Source: Ophiocordyceps camponoti-saundersi (nom. inval.) (taxonomy: Eukaryota; Ascomycota; Sordariomycetes; Hypocreales; Ophiocordycipitaceae). Taken from it: 64,000 nt of DNA. The stretch lies in contig PDHQ01000116.1 in assembly GCA_003339415.1 (NCBI GenBank), forward strand, positions 1 through 64,000, read 5' to 3'. Shown here piece by piece: positions 1 to 12,105 of this stretch (position 1 is the stretch's first letter; the number at the start of each line of letters is the position of its first letter). Under the pieces are notes generated by a model, which saw nothing but the letters and a program-made list of their open reading frames with translations, was not told the DNA's origin and searched no databases. The translations under genes and the position numbers were made by a program.

Positions 1-128
1 TTATATATATTATATATATTATATATATTATATATATTATATATATTATATATATTATATATATTATATATATTATATATATTATATATATTATATATAT
101 TATATATATTATATATATTATATATATA
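1..128. repeat. AT satellite, 9-bp unit TTATATATA, about 14 copies
   Basis: The window opens with uninterrupted head-to-tail copies of TTATATATA. The array runs off the left edge, so its full length is unknown. No telomeric motif is present. Confidence 0.93.
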
Positions 129-206
129 AGAAATATATAATTATATATTAAAAAGTTAAAAGTATATATTATATAGTTAGAAGGTATATATTAATATATA
201 TAAGTA

Positions 207-2083
207 TAATAACTTTTATATATTCTACGGATCCCGCGCTTAAAGCGACGCGGATACGGACTTCTTATTCTTATATTATAAGCGGACTCCGCTCCTTCCG
301 TTACCTTATAGCGATAGCCTCGAGCCGCGCTTAGAGCGGCTCCGGGAGGGAGGGTAACGCTATATAAGTTAATCGTAACCGCGAAAATTTCTTACCCGGA
401 ATATAGCTCTATTCTAAATTATAGTAAGCTCGAACCTAAGGGTTTACTATACCTTTTACCCTATTAGAAGCTAAGGCGAGTATTAGTAAGATTATTTTAG
501 GGGACGCCTTAGTCTCTATATAAGTAATTATTAAATAAGTAGCGGAGTCCGAGAGGGTCCGGGGAGGCGCCCCCCCTACTCCGACTTTATCGATTAGTAA
601 TATTTCCTTAGCTATTACGGCCGTAGTTTCCTCTTTTTTTTATAGCTTTAGGGGGAGCGGAACTCCTCCGATATAGGCTATAATTACGGCTAAAGCGCCG
701 GAGAAGATTATTAAAAAATAGGTTTCTAGGCGATATAAGCGTTAGCTTACGATTTACTTTAACTTTATCGCTACTCCGCTCCGGGTCCGAGGCCTTAAGG
801 TAACTATAATAAGTATTAATTACGGATTTTATAAGTAAGGCTAAGCTCTTATAGTAAGGAAACTATTTAGTAGCGATATTATAATAATATTCTAAAATAT
901 TATTTATAAGCTCCGGTTCGATCTAAGGTAGCTTTATATTACTTTTAAAGAAAAGGTATACTTAACTAGCGGAGGTTATACTCTTATCGTAAAAGGGGTA
1001 CTAGCGCGGGCCTTATAGTAAGGCGGTAAGGAAGCTTTTTAGAAAAAGATCGAGTTATCGAATAAGGTCTTAGTAATATAACTATACGCGAAGAGATATT
1101 ATTTAAGAACTTAGCGGAGTTCCCTTATAGTTACTATTAATAGCGTAACGGACGTAAATTAAATCTATAATAAGAGTATAATAATATAAGTAGAGATTTT
1201 TAACGCGGAACCTTATAAGCTAAAAGTCCGACCTTAGTAATACTTTAAATATTACTAGCTTAGATATATTACTAAATACTATATAGCGAAGCTATAATAT
1301 AGCTAGTATTTCGCCTCTCCATATACGGAGGGCGAGTTAGCTTACCTTATAGCGTATAGAAAGAGACCGCACTATTACCCTCTCTATTAGGGGACTTACC
1401 TTAAGTAAAGTCGACTTTACCTTAAGATAAGAATAGCGTAGGACCGGGCGAAAAATACTTATATTTCCTAACCCCGGAGATTTATAAATTAGAACTTTAT
1501 ATATACCGCCCCTCCTCCCTTTTTAGCGCTAACCGGAATTTAGTAATAGCTAGGGCGGAAACGCTAAAAAGCGAATATAGTAGCTTCGCCTCCGACCCCC
1601 TCTCCGAACTTATCCGCGGCTCCGCTACGATAGTTAAGCTACTTTTCGGGACTAGCTATTACGGGGTCCGTTATAGGCTAATAGAACCTCTATATATTTC
1701 TTAGTTATATTAATAAAGCCTCGATTAAATAAATTATTTAGGACGCTATAATTAAGCGCGGAGATTCGGTTTATAGCGACGATAACGCCTAAGAAGATAA
1801 GTAGCTATACGGACTCCGTACCGGACCCGGATTACGCGCACTCTTATTACCGCAAACTCCGCTCCGGAGGATATATCGGCTTCCTAATTACTTATTATTA
1901 CTAGACTTATCTAAGGTATAAAGTGCTAGGTGCGGACCTAGTCCGGCCCTAAACTAAGGTAACGCTTAAGGGGAGGGTTTTACTCCGAGTTCTCTAGTTT
2001 TTCCTACCCTTAGAATATATATAAGATAGTTCTAAGCTAAATTAGGCATACTAGCGTACGAATATTATTATTATTATTATTAT
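207..2083 (+). mobile_element. Family A copy 1: gag-only non-LTR element
   Basis: This copy is full length relative to A3, A4 and A6. Its 5' end begins with AACTTTTATATATTCTACGG near 211, and its 3' end carries the boxes GGGGAGGGTTTTAC (about 1969) and GTTTTTCCTACC (about 1997), then an (ATT)n tail. A possible 14-bp target duplication, AATATATATAAGTA, lies at 193-206 and 2084-2097, though the site is low in complexity. At 1240-1335 the plus strand reads as a decayed CCHC zinc-knuckle pair with cysteines turned to tyrosine (KYY.LRYITKYY, then YFASPYTEGE). Only about 0.75 kb follows the knuckle, and I find no endonuclease or reverse-transcriptase motif in it. The element therefore looks like an ORF1-only derivative of a Tad-like LINE. 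Confidence 0.8.
1130..1500 (+). pseudogene. RIP-killed gag-like ORF1 of family A (zinc knuckle)
   Basis: The frame through 1240-1335 gives a CxxC-xxxGHxxxxC-like pattern in which TGC/TGT became TAC/TAT and GGN became AGN. It is followed by a second, similar cluster and a His/Arg-rich stretch (LIAYRKRPHYYPLY). Stops in the frame are TAA or TAG, as expected for mutated CAA and CAG. In Tad-clade LINEs ORF1 is a nucleic-acid-binding protein with such knuckles near its C-terminus. The N-terminal boundary cannot be fixed because no ATG survives. Confidence 0.65.
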
Positions 2084-2097
2084 AATATATATAAGTA

Positions 2098-2335
2098 ATA
2101 TATATTACTTCTCTCCTTATCTTTCCTTATTTTATCTTTCTTTATTTTTACTTATATAATATAATATTATTATAGCTAATAGTTACTTTCTTTATATATA
2201 TTCTATACTTAGCCTAGCTTTAAGCTAGCCGCGGTATTATTATATTATAAGGGGTTTTACTTTTTTAAAAAAAGCTTTTCTTACTTAACTTATTATTAAA
2301 GTTCTAATAGCTTTAATAGCTATTAGAATATTATA
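2098..2335 (+). mobile_element. 5'-truncated 3' end of LINE B
   Basis: This stretch matches the last ~235 bp of B2 (54,920-55,154) in the same orientation, in more decayed form. It holds the CTTTCCTTAT repeats, then GGGGTTTTAC with a short inverted repeat and TTTTCTTAC, and ends near TATTATAAATATT. Short 3'-end fragments are typical of incomplete LINE reverse transcription. It directly abuts the right target duplication of A1. Confidence 0.7.
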
Positions 2336-2575
2336 AATATTAAGTATTTATTTATATATATATATAAATAAAAGAAAATAAAAGTAACTTAAATTATATA
2401 TAATTAAAAATAAATACCTTTTCTACTTTATATAAAGAAAAGTAACTATATATTTAGATAATATTCTACCTTTATACCCTCTTCTTTTTTCTTAAAATAT
2501 CTCCTATCCCTTAAGTTATATAAAGTATAACTTAAGTCCGAATATATATTTTATTAAAAACTTCTTTATATCTAA
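2336..2575. other. AT-rich spacer, host of B1
   Basis: No element or gene is recognised. The last 13 bases (2563-2575, TCTTTATATCTAA) are repeated exactly at 9301-9313 and form the target duplication of B1. This segment and the sequence from 9314 were therefore once contiguous. Confidence 0.75.
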
Positions 2576-3289
2576 TAATAATAATAATTATAATACTTTA
2601 GAGGCTATAGAAGTAGCTGCTAGAACCTTAGTAGTAAGTCGAGTAGGAAAAACCCTCCTAAAAGAGGTAAAACCCCCCGCTATATAGTAGGACCGCGTCT
2701 AGCTCGGGGCCGGGCTAGGCGCTCTGCGCGTATAAAGAAAGTAACCGTCGGTTACGGTAATATTATATAACGTAAGGAAAGATAAGGAAAGATAGATAAG
2801 ATAAGGAAAAGATAATAGTAGCGGCGGTATATACTACTTATATATACTAGTATATACCTCCCCGGCCTCTAAGTATATATTACTTAACTTTTAGGTATAT
2901 AGCTATATACCTCTTTTACGTATAGTATATACTTAAGTATATACCTCTTTTTTAAGCTTTCCTAATCGGGAAGCCTTCCTAATTAGGAAATTAGTCTTTA
3001 TAAATTAGTAATTTAAGGCCTGAGGGTATATAAAAAAGGGGGGGGGTTACTTTTATTAGTATAAGCAGGTTATTATTATCTTATTATTTTTTTTTAGTAA
3101 TTTTAACTATATAAGTAATCTTTAGCGCGCGTAACTAATTTATAGCTAACTTATATTAAAGTAAAATACCCGCTAAACCCGACTTTCCTTAAGCGGTATC
3201 TTACGCGGGGTATATTAATACGCTTATTAGCTTTAGGGATTTTTATTAAGTATAAAGAAATAAGTACTTAGCCTTAGCGTACGTTTATA

Positions 3290-4190
3290 TTTACTAATAA
3301 CTAAGGCAAACTATCTAAGCGCGGCTTATATTAAATACGCGAATAATCGTACTAGGTATTAGCTAATTAATAATCTTATTATAGCTAAAGCTATTTACGC
3401 CGCGGTTAAGGTCGCTTACTAGCTAGGCTTTAATTATAACGCTTAAATAGTAAATAATATTAAGGTTATATTAAGTTTATAGTAAATCTTATATTAATAA
3501 GCGTAGTAAAAAAATATAATTTAGCGCGTTAAAAAAATATACGCTATTACGCGTTATAATAGTATTTACGCTAATTAAGTTATATAAGTAGCTACTAGCT
3601 ATATACCGCTTTAAAGCTTATAGCCTCCCGCTATCGAGGAGGACCTTATTATTAATATAATTAAAAGTTTAACTAGCGCTAACTAACTTATTATTATTAT
3701 ATTAGCTTAAATATAAAAATAGCGTATTTTCTATATATAAGTAATTAACTTTTTTAAATAATTAACTAAGGAGCTACGCTATATCCGCCGCGCCGCTAAG
3801 AATAAAGCGCGCTTATAAGGGAGTCCGTCTCTTACTAATTATCCTTCTATCCTCTATACTCCGCCTCTTATTATTAATTCCGCTTCCGCCTTAGTACTTA
3901 TTAAGTCTAAGTTTAAGTTAAAGGCTAATAAGCTTAATAAGCCTAAAACTACTCTTACCCCGAGCGATAAGGTTACCCCCGCTACCGGGGAGGATATTAT
4001 TAGCGCTTATACTAAGACCGCGCCGCCTTCTTATAAGGAGATCTTTAATCTTATTTAAAATAATTTAGTTAATAATATATTTAATAACGAAAACTTTATA
4101 ATATTAGTTAGTAATTATATTACGTTTAGTAAGGAGGAGAAGCTAGTAATAAAAAAGGAGTAAGTAGCTTTAATTTATATTTATAATTAT
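3290..4190 (+). pseudogene. Antisense reading frame in the 3' third of LINE B (copy 1)
   Basis: On the strand opposite to ORF1/ORF2 a long frame is interrupted only by TAA/TAG. It includes a clean run of roughly 90 codons at about 3,830-4,060, rich in Pro, Ser, Thr and Lys (for example TPPLIINSASALVLIKSK, then APPSYKEIFNLI). The same frame is readable in B2 at about 53,700-54,600. The copies differ there by a 9-nt in-frame indel and by substitutions beyond RIP. The LINE-sense reading of the same DNA meets more stops, including a TGA in B2 that RIP would not create. I do not recognise the protein. Confidence 0.45.
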
Positions 4191-4399
4191 AATTAAAGTT
4201 AAGGCCGTAGCTAAGGCTATAGCTATAATAGATATAGTTAATCCCGCGCTTCGCGCGGTTAAATTTATACTTTATATATAGTTAAGATAGTTTAGCTTTA
4301 AGGCTAAGTAAATAGCTAATAAAATAAATAATAAAATTATCGCTATAAAGCGATTTTTATATATTTATTATAAGGCTAAAAGCCCTATCTCCTTTATCT

Positions 4400-7300
4400 A
4401 TTTTACCTTTATAAAATAATATTATAAAGTTAAATTAGCGTAATTATTTAAGCGAAAGAAATTAATATATAAATTTAGCTATAAATTAAAAGTTATTAAG
4501 CGCTTTAATAAAGTTACGCTAATCCTATATTAATCGCTAGTTAATATTAAGGAGTAGCTTATTTTTATAAGTAAAAGTATAGTTAAGAAAGATATATAGT
4601 ATAATCTTATTATTATTATTATAAAAGTAGCGTCTTAAAACTATTTTAAGGACCTTATAAACTTAGAGAAAGGAATTAAGCTTAATATATCCTATCTAAA
4701 GTTATATAAATATTATACTAATAAACTTAAGAAGTCCTTTATAAATATATAAGGCGGTTTTAGCTTTAAGCTATAGCGGTTTATTAATAGGGTAGCTATA
4801 AAATTACCTATACTTCTTAAGCTTACTTTCTTAGGAATATTATCGAAGGAGCTATTTTTCTTAAAGTTTAATATCGAAGTCGCGTTACGTATATCTAGCC
4901 TCTAGTTCGGGTCTAGTTTATATTTTATAAAATTCCTCTAAATCTTATAATATTTAATATCTCTATTAATAGGGGCGCCTTTTACGCTTATATCTAACTT
5001 ACTTAGTAGCTTTTTTTACTATAGTATAGATAAGGTTTACTATACTTATAAGTTAAAAGTAATAGTAAGTATAAGCTATCTAATAAGTAAGGTATAAGTT
5101 AAAAGGGGGGATAAAAGCTTTTATTTTAATATAATAAAAAAAGGTAACTTTATAAGCTTTAATAATAACTTTTAGGTATTTAAACTATTTTATAGCTAGC
5201 GCCTTTATAACGGGGCTATATAGTTTCCCCCCTAATTATGTAAGCAGGGCGAATTAAGATATACTAAATATAATTACTAATTTAATAGCTTTAATATAAA
5301 CCTCTTTTACTTTTAATAAGGTATAACCTTATATTAATATAATAATTCTAGTAAAGGCTAGGTATTAGCGCTTAAGTTTAGTAGTAAGTTTTAAAAAGTA
5401 AGACTTTTATTAAAATTTACGGTATAGCTAAACCCTTAAGAGTTTCGCCTCTTATATAAGCTAAACTAACTCTATACTAAGCTAAAGCTAAGTTATATCC
5501 GCTTTCCTAGCCTTCGTAAAATATATTAACTCGCTTTTAGCTAGCTAAAAAGTTATTTTATACTTAAAGGCTTATTATTCGTAAATTCGCTACGCTTACT
5601 TAAGTTAGAGGAGTACTTAGGCCTTATTATATCCGATACTAAATATATTAATATTATTAATAAAGCTTACTATAAGTAGTTTAGTTACTAAGTTTAAATA
5701 TTAATATAATAAGAATATATATAATAAGAAAAGAACTAGTAATATAAGGGACTTTTAAAAGACCCCTTATTAAATTAGAAAAGTATTACTAAGCTTATAG
5801 TTAAACTTAAGTTATAAGGTTCTAATAATAAAATAAGAATAAATAAATATTATAACTTATTTAGGAAAGCTTAAGTAATTAAGGATAATTATTAGCTTAT
5901 TATAAAAAATATAGTTAAAAGTTTCGGTAAAGTTTAGTAAAAAGAGCGAAGTAATACTATTTTAGTTTTAGATAATTTTAATAGTTTTAGTAAATATAAA
6001 GATTATAATATTAGTAAAGCGTTATAGCTTATTACCTATTTAGCTATCTAAGAGGATATTAGCCGCTTCTATTATAAATATTATTTTCCTAGCGATAATT
6101 ATTTCTAGAATTTTCCTTATTATATTAAGGAGCGAAATCGGCTTATACCCGCTTAAGGTATAATATATAGCTAGTAATTTACTTACTTTATAGATAACTA
6201 TAATATTAGAGGCTTTAAATTATAACGGGAAGTAGCCGCTATTAATATAGCCTTAGAAGATCTTTTAGAAAACTTAGATAAGGGGGGGTCCGTATCTTTT
6301 TAGGAACCTAACTAAGATCTTATTAAGGCTAGCGGACTTTTATAAGGCGATTAAGAAAAAGGTAAAGTAAACGTTATTAATAGTAATTAAATATTTAATA
6401 TAAAAAGGAGGGAAGGGTTTATTTAGGGTAAGAGGAGGGGCCGAGGCGGTAAAAATAAGGAAAAATTACTAGCTAAGTAAGATCGCTTTATCTAAAAAAG
6501 TAAATACTAAGTTTAAGTTAGGGCTCTTTTATAGCGTTAATATATATATAAGCTTTAGCGGGGCCTAGCTCCGGAGCCGGGCCTAATATTTTATTATTTA
6601 AAATATTACTAAGTTTATTAAGATACTATTAAGGAAATTACGCTAGGCGCTATAGCGGGCCGCGCCGATCGTAAACTTTTACGCCTTCGTTATTTCTTAA
6701 TAATCTTACTAATAAAAGTTAGTAAAGTTAGCTTTTTAGTACTTTCGGGCCCGCTTAGTAGCCGCTATAATAGCCGCTATTATTTAATTTTACTAGTTTT
6801 ATATCGTAAGGTATATATAAATACGTAATAATACCGTAATCTCTATTATTATTTCTAGCTATTTATATAATAAGGTAACTACTCCTTCTAAGTTTTTAAG
6901 TATAAAGGTATAGTATAGTTTAAGCTTAAGTTAGTTCTATACCTTAGCCGCGAGTATATCTAAGTAAAAGGAGCGCTAAATTTTAATTAGTATAATATTA
7001 AGGCGGAGGTTAGTATTTACGTAAATAACTTATAAAATATAGTCGGAGCTAATAAAGTTAAGGTTATTTCCTTAGTATATTGCGCGGTAATCTAGCGTAG
7101 CTTAGGCTAGGTTAATAATACTAGTTCGTTTATTATATATTTCCTAAGTAACTTTGCTTAGAGGCGTAATAAATCTAAGATAAAAGCTAGTTACGAGATT
7201 AAGGAAATCGGCCACTTTAAAGGAGGACCTTTTATAATAGTCTTATAAGGGGTAATAGAGGTTAAAATCGCTATATAAAAAGGTAGCCGTTAAGGTTAAG

Positions 7301-9230
7301 TTAGGGTAAAAAAAGTTATATTATAAAAAAAAGCTAGATTAAATTACTAATAAGGGTAAGTAAATAAATATAATTTATAATAAGAGTATAATATAGAAAA
7401 GGATAGAAGCTATATTAAGTATAATAAAAGATATTTAAAAGGAGGGGTTTAGTTATTTATAAATATAAAGAATTACTTAGTTACTAAAGTTTATAAGTTT
7501 ATATAATAAGATACTAGGAAATAAAAAGCGTCCGAATTAGTTACGCTATAATTCTTATAAATAAATAAAATTATAGCTAATAAGGCTATAAAGCGTAGTA
7601 TAAATAAGATAATTACGCTTTTATATATTTTAAAAAAAGGTCTTAATTTTTATTAGGAGTAAAGGAAGTAGAGGTTTATAATTATATCGGGGTAAAGGAG
7701 GGGGCGGAAAGAGGGGTAGGGGAGGGGGCGGAGGAGAGTATAATAAAAGGGGAAGGGGTAGGAAGGGGAGGATAGGTTCCCTAAGCTCTGCCGCTACCCT
7801 ATCCGCTATAAGGTCCGGGAGTAGCGCCGCTCTTACCTTAGCCCCTTTTCGGTGCTAAGGCGGGCTTATTATTTATATTAAAGTAAAGTATAGCTTATAA
7901 CTATATAAGAGCCGCGCGTAACTACTTCTAGGACTAAACTTTAGTAAAGCTATTACTAGTTTAAAATTAGGTTAGCTAAAAATAATCTTAAAACTTATAA
8001 AGTTAGTATATATAGTTATTATATACTTAGTCTTAATATACTTTCGCGGTAAAGTAGTTTTAGGATTATAAGGCGTAGTTCCCCTTATATAAGATATAGT
8101 TTTTAGTGCTAGTTTTAGTAAGGGCTAGATATACGCTCTTCCCTTCTAAGTACGCTATAGCTATATATATTCCGTAATATAGCTACTCTTAATAGTATTT
8201 CGCTATATATTTATATTAATAATATTAATAGTATTATTAAAGTTATACCGCGTTATTATAAACTTTTATATAGGAGATTTCTATATCTATAACTAAGCTA
8301 TTTTATATAAATTTATTAGTATTTATTATATTAGTAATTTCTAAGATAATATAAGTACGCGTAGCTCCTTTATTATAAGGCTAGAGCGCTTAAACTTAGG
8401 CGATATTAACCTTATTATATTTCTTAATTTACTATAAGAGTATATCTTAGTTATTATAAGCGGCCCTTACTTATACTCTTTTTACTATAATAGAAAAGGT
8501 TTTCTAGCTATAAACCGCCCCCTTACTAAAAACGATAAGGATTTACTTAACTAAGCTTACTTATCTCTTATATTCCGGATAAAATATAACTACTATATCT
8601 CTACTAAGGAGTTATCTTATAGCTAATATAGCCTCGCACTTTAAAGCTATATTTATAGCCCGTATAATCTTTTATAAAATTAGCTATAAGATATTTATAT
8701 TAATTATAATATTTTTTATAAATATAGTAACTTCTCTATTAGAGTAACTAAGGATAAGTTTAACTACTATATTACTAATAATAGCTACGGAAGCTTATAA
8801 TAGCTAAGTTAAACTAATATCGGGGCTAATAATTTATAAAAATACTTTTTATATAGCTTAAGTAACTATTTTCTTAATTAACTTAATAATCTTAAGTAAA
8901 AGTTAGGTAATATTTTAGTTTAGGGGGGTTATAAATTTCTTACGGAGTTTAGCTTTAAGAGCTATTATAATATTCTAGGCGTCGGAAAACGCTGCGGTAA
9001 GTATTACCATAGCTAGTTTATTATAAGCTTCCTTTATATTGCCGTCGTAAAGGTCCCGCACCTACTCCGCTTCTCCTTCTATTCTAGCGCTATTATTATA
9101 TTATCCTTAGCTAAACTAGGGGTATTATAGGGATTATTTTAGTCCCCGCGCACCCTTATTTATAACTATAGGCGCGTCGCCTGCCCCTTAGGCCCCGGCC
9201 GAAGCCGCCGCGGGCACTATTAACTCCTTC
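4400..9230 (-). pseudogene. LINE B copy 1 ORF1 and ORF2 (dead)
   Basis: By alignment to B2, ORF1 lies at roughly 7,620-9,230 and ORF2 (AP-endonuclease, then reverse transcriptase) at roughly 4,400-7,580, both on the minus strand. At 7,680-7,790 the plus strand is very G-rich; in sense RNA this is a pyrimidine tract between the two ORFs. All frames carry many TAA/TAG codons from RIP. No intact start codon is visible. Confidence 0.7.
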
Positions 9231-9313
9231 TCGGTAATAAATATATAGTAAAAAGCGAAAGATTAAGTAACGGGTCCTATCCCGTTTTCGTTTTTATATC
9301 TCTTTATATCTAA

Positions 9314-11502
9314 ATTATCCTTTATATATATATTATATAGTAAATATAAAGGGGTATAAAGAGATAATATTAATACTTAACTTTTTTTATAAAAAAATAT
9401 AATATAAGAAAAATATTATATAAAGAAAAAAACCTTATTATATAAGAAAAGTAAACGCTTTAAAGAAAAATAATTATATAATATTAAATAAGTATATAGT
9501 TAAAAAATTCTATAAAAGTAAATAACGCTTATTATATTATAGTAAAAAGAGGTAAAAAAATAAGCTACTAGGTAAAAAAAAAAAGTTAGATTATTAGATA
9601 ACTTAATCTATAGCGCGCTTTATAATAATTTTACTATTTAGGTTCTTAGTAGTTATAATATTAAGGAAAACATATAGTTAAATAACTTATTATAATAAAA
9701 TACTAAAAATACTAAAAATACTAAAAATACTAAAAATACTAAAAATACTAAAAATACTAAAAATACTAAAAATACTAAAAATACTAAAAATACTAAAAAT
9801 ACTAAAAATACTAAAAATACTAAAAATACTAAAAATACTAAAAATACTAAAAATACTAAAAATACTAAAAATATTATAATAAAACGGATTATACTGCTCC
9901 TTACCGCTTTTAGAGAGGTAAAAATACCTCTTTTCTCCCCCCCCCCCCCCTCTTTTTTTCTCTTTCTTTCTTTTTTCTCTCTTTTTTAAGTATAATTAAG
10001 AAGATATTAATAATAACTTAAAAAGACTTAAGTAATAATCTTAAAGTTATATAATATATTTTAGCTATTTTTATCTTTTTTATTTAATTATATAATATAC
10101 TTTTTTATCTTAATAGCGTTATTATATATAAGCTAGGCTTTTACTAAGTTTATATACCTTATAGCTATAAAAAAACTATTAGTTTATAGAAAATATATCG
10201 CTAAATATTAAAAAATACTAGTTATAGTATAATAATAATAAGGAGTTATTTTTCCTTTTTATAGTTAAAATTAAAAGCTTATTAAATAAATTAAAGTTTA
10301 TTAAAAAAAGTATTAAAAGTATTTATTATATTTTTATTAAAGTATTTTTATTATATAATATAAAAAGAAAAAGTAGTTTAATTTATTAAATATAGTAAAT
10401 AGTTTATATAAATATTAAAATATATATTTAAAAAGTATAAGTTTTATCTTAACGCTTATTTAATTTAATAAAATATAAATAATAGTTTTAAGCCTTATTA
10501 AATAAAATACTTAAACATATAATATAAAATTAATTTTTATAATATTAATTTAAAAGTAATAGTTAATAAAAATCTTAACTTTATTAAGTAGTATATTATA
10601 TAGTTACTTAGTATAATTTTTATTTTTTTACTAACTTTTAAAAAAAGTAATAACTTTACTTAAAAAAATTAGTTTATTTATTACTTATTATATTAATAAT
10701 AGTAAATAAATTATATAATACTTACTAATATTTAATTTATTATATTAAAAAAAAATTAAAATAGTTAAATAAAGCTATATATTAACTTAAAAAAAGTAAT
10801 TATTTTATAAAAGTGCTTTCTAAATATAATAGTTAAGCGCTTAAAAATATTAGTCTTTTATAAAAAAAGTAATTAGTTTAAATTTAGTAAAAAGCTTAGG
10901 TATTTTTTACTTTAATTATATAATTAAGGTATAGTTTAACCTTAGTATAATTTTAGTAAAAATAGTAACTTTATTAAAGTTTTAGAGAGTTTAGTATTTT
11001 AAGAAATTAGAAACTTTTTAAAAAGTTACTTTAGTAATTAGAAAAATTAAGGTAAGCTACTTAATAGCTAAAAATACTAAGATATCTGGTAATTAAATAT
11101 AATTATAAGAATCTTTTAGCTATTAATATAATTTTTACTAGCTATATATATTAGAATTTCTTTTAAAATTTAAATTATTATAATTTTAAAATATTAATAC
11201 TTTTTACTTAAAATTAGTATATTTTTATTATAAATATTAATATTAACTTATTATATAATTAATATACTTAGCTTACTTAAAACTATAAGAACTTTAATAA
11301 AGCTTTTACTTATAAAGCTATTATAAACTTTTTTACTTTATAATTTATCCGCTTATAACGCCTTTACTAATTTAAGTTTTTTTTATTATTTTATAATACT
11401 TAAATATATTAAAATACTTAAATATAAAGTTTAAGTATAAAAGATAATCCTTAGTATTTTTACTATATAATTACTCTTATTTATTTACCTTATACTTTAT
11501 AA
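9314..11502. other. AT-rich spacer with no recognised gene or element
   Basis: About 2.2 kb of very AT-rich DNA that does not match the other repeat families in the window. It holds the minisatellite at 9694-9875 and a C/T-rich run at about 9,935-9,990. Nothing else was recognised. Confidence 0.6.
9694..9875. repeat. Minisatellite, 9-bp unit AAAATACTA, about 20 copies
   Basis: Head-to-tail copies of AAAATACTA run for about 180 bp with virtually no divergence between units. The homogeneity contrasts with the decayed sequence around it and suggests recent slippage. The unit contains no CpA or TpG, so RIP could not mutate it at its preferred sites. Confidence 0.95.
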
Positions 11503-12105
11503 TATAAGATATATAATAATACCCTTATAAATCGCCTAACCTTTTATAATATTTTACTAAGATTTCCCCCTTAGGATTTTACTTAGATTTCCCTTAAAAA
11601 CTTTATTACCTTTACGCTTAGGAAATTACTAAGATTTCCTCTTAGGATTTCTTTATAATAACTCTTAGGATTTTACTAAGATTTTTTACTAGATTTAATA
11701 TTAAAATATACCTTTAGAAATCTCCGGATTTTACTAGGAAATCCCTATATACTAGGAAATTACTATATATTAAGAAATCTCCGTTTAACTAATATATACG
11801 GAAATTACCGTAAAATCCCCTTAAGTAAATATTTTTAAGATTATACTAAAAAATCTTCCTTAAGCTCTTAGTTATATAAATTAGCTTAGTATTTTTTTAG
11901 GTAATAATTTAGATTCTTTTATAGTTATTATTTTAATTTTTAAAAAGCTTTTACTTATATTTATATTTTTTATAATAGCTATTTTATAATCTTATAATTA
12001 ATAGCTAGCTTATCTCTCTTTTTTATATATTATATTTAGTAGCTAGCTTAATATATATACTTATTAGAAGATTATATATATAAGCGTATAATAACTAGTA
12101 ATAAT
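11503..12105 (+). repeat. 5' LTR of Gypsy D copy 1
   Basis: About 600 bp matching the LTRs at 35145-35762 and 44732-45339. It starts near TATAAGATATATAATAATACCC and ends near AAGCGTATAATAACTAG. It is packed with short GGAAAT / ATTTCC-type motifs in both orientations. Confidence 0.8.

Larger units (their letters stand above)
2576..9300 (-). mobile_element. LINE B copy 1: Tad-like non-LTR retrotransposon, minus strand
   Basis: This is a complete, RIP-inactivated copy of about 6.7 kb flanked by the perfect 13-bp duplication TCTTTATATCTAA (2563-2575 and 9301-9313). It is the reverse complement of B2, with few indels. The 5' end is at 9300. The 3' end is at the left, with a TAA-type tail and the module GTAGGAAAAA...GGTAAAACCCCCC read on the plus strand at 2643-2680. 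Orientation follows from ORF1 and ORF2 signatures read in B2. Many CpA sites in a GCA context survive near the 5' end (about 8990-9230). Confidence 0.87.

Noticed and set aside
1..128. Telomere or subtelomeric repeat at the left edge
   Set aside because: The unit is TTATATATA, not TTAGGG-like, and no telomeric hexamers occur nearby.
207..2083. Family A as a Tc1/mariner-type DNA transposon (similar size)
   Set aside because: The ends are not inverted repeats, the duplications are 13-18 bp rather than TA, there is an (ATT)n tail, and the frame shows a zinc knuckle rather than a DDE/DDD core.
9694..9875. CRISPR-like array
   Set aside because: Units are 9 bp with no spacers; it is a simple minisatellite.
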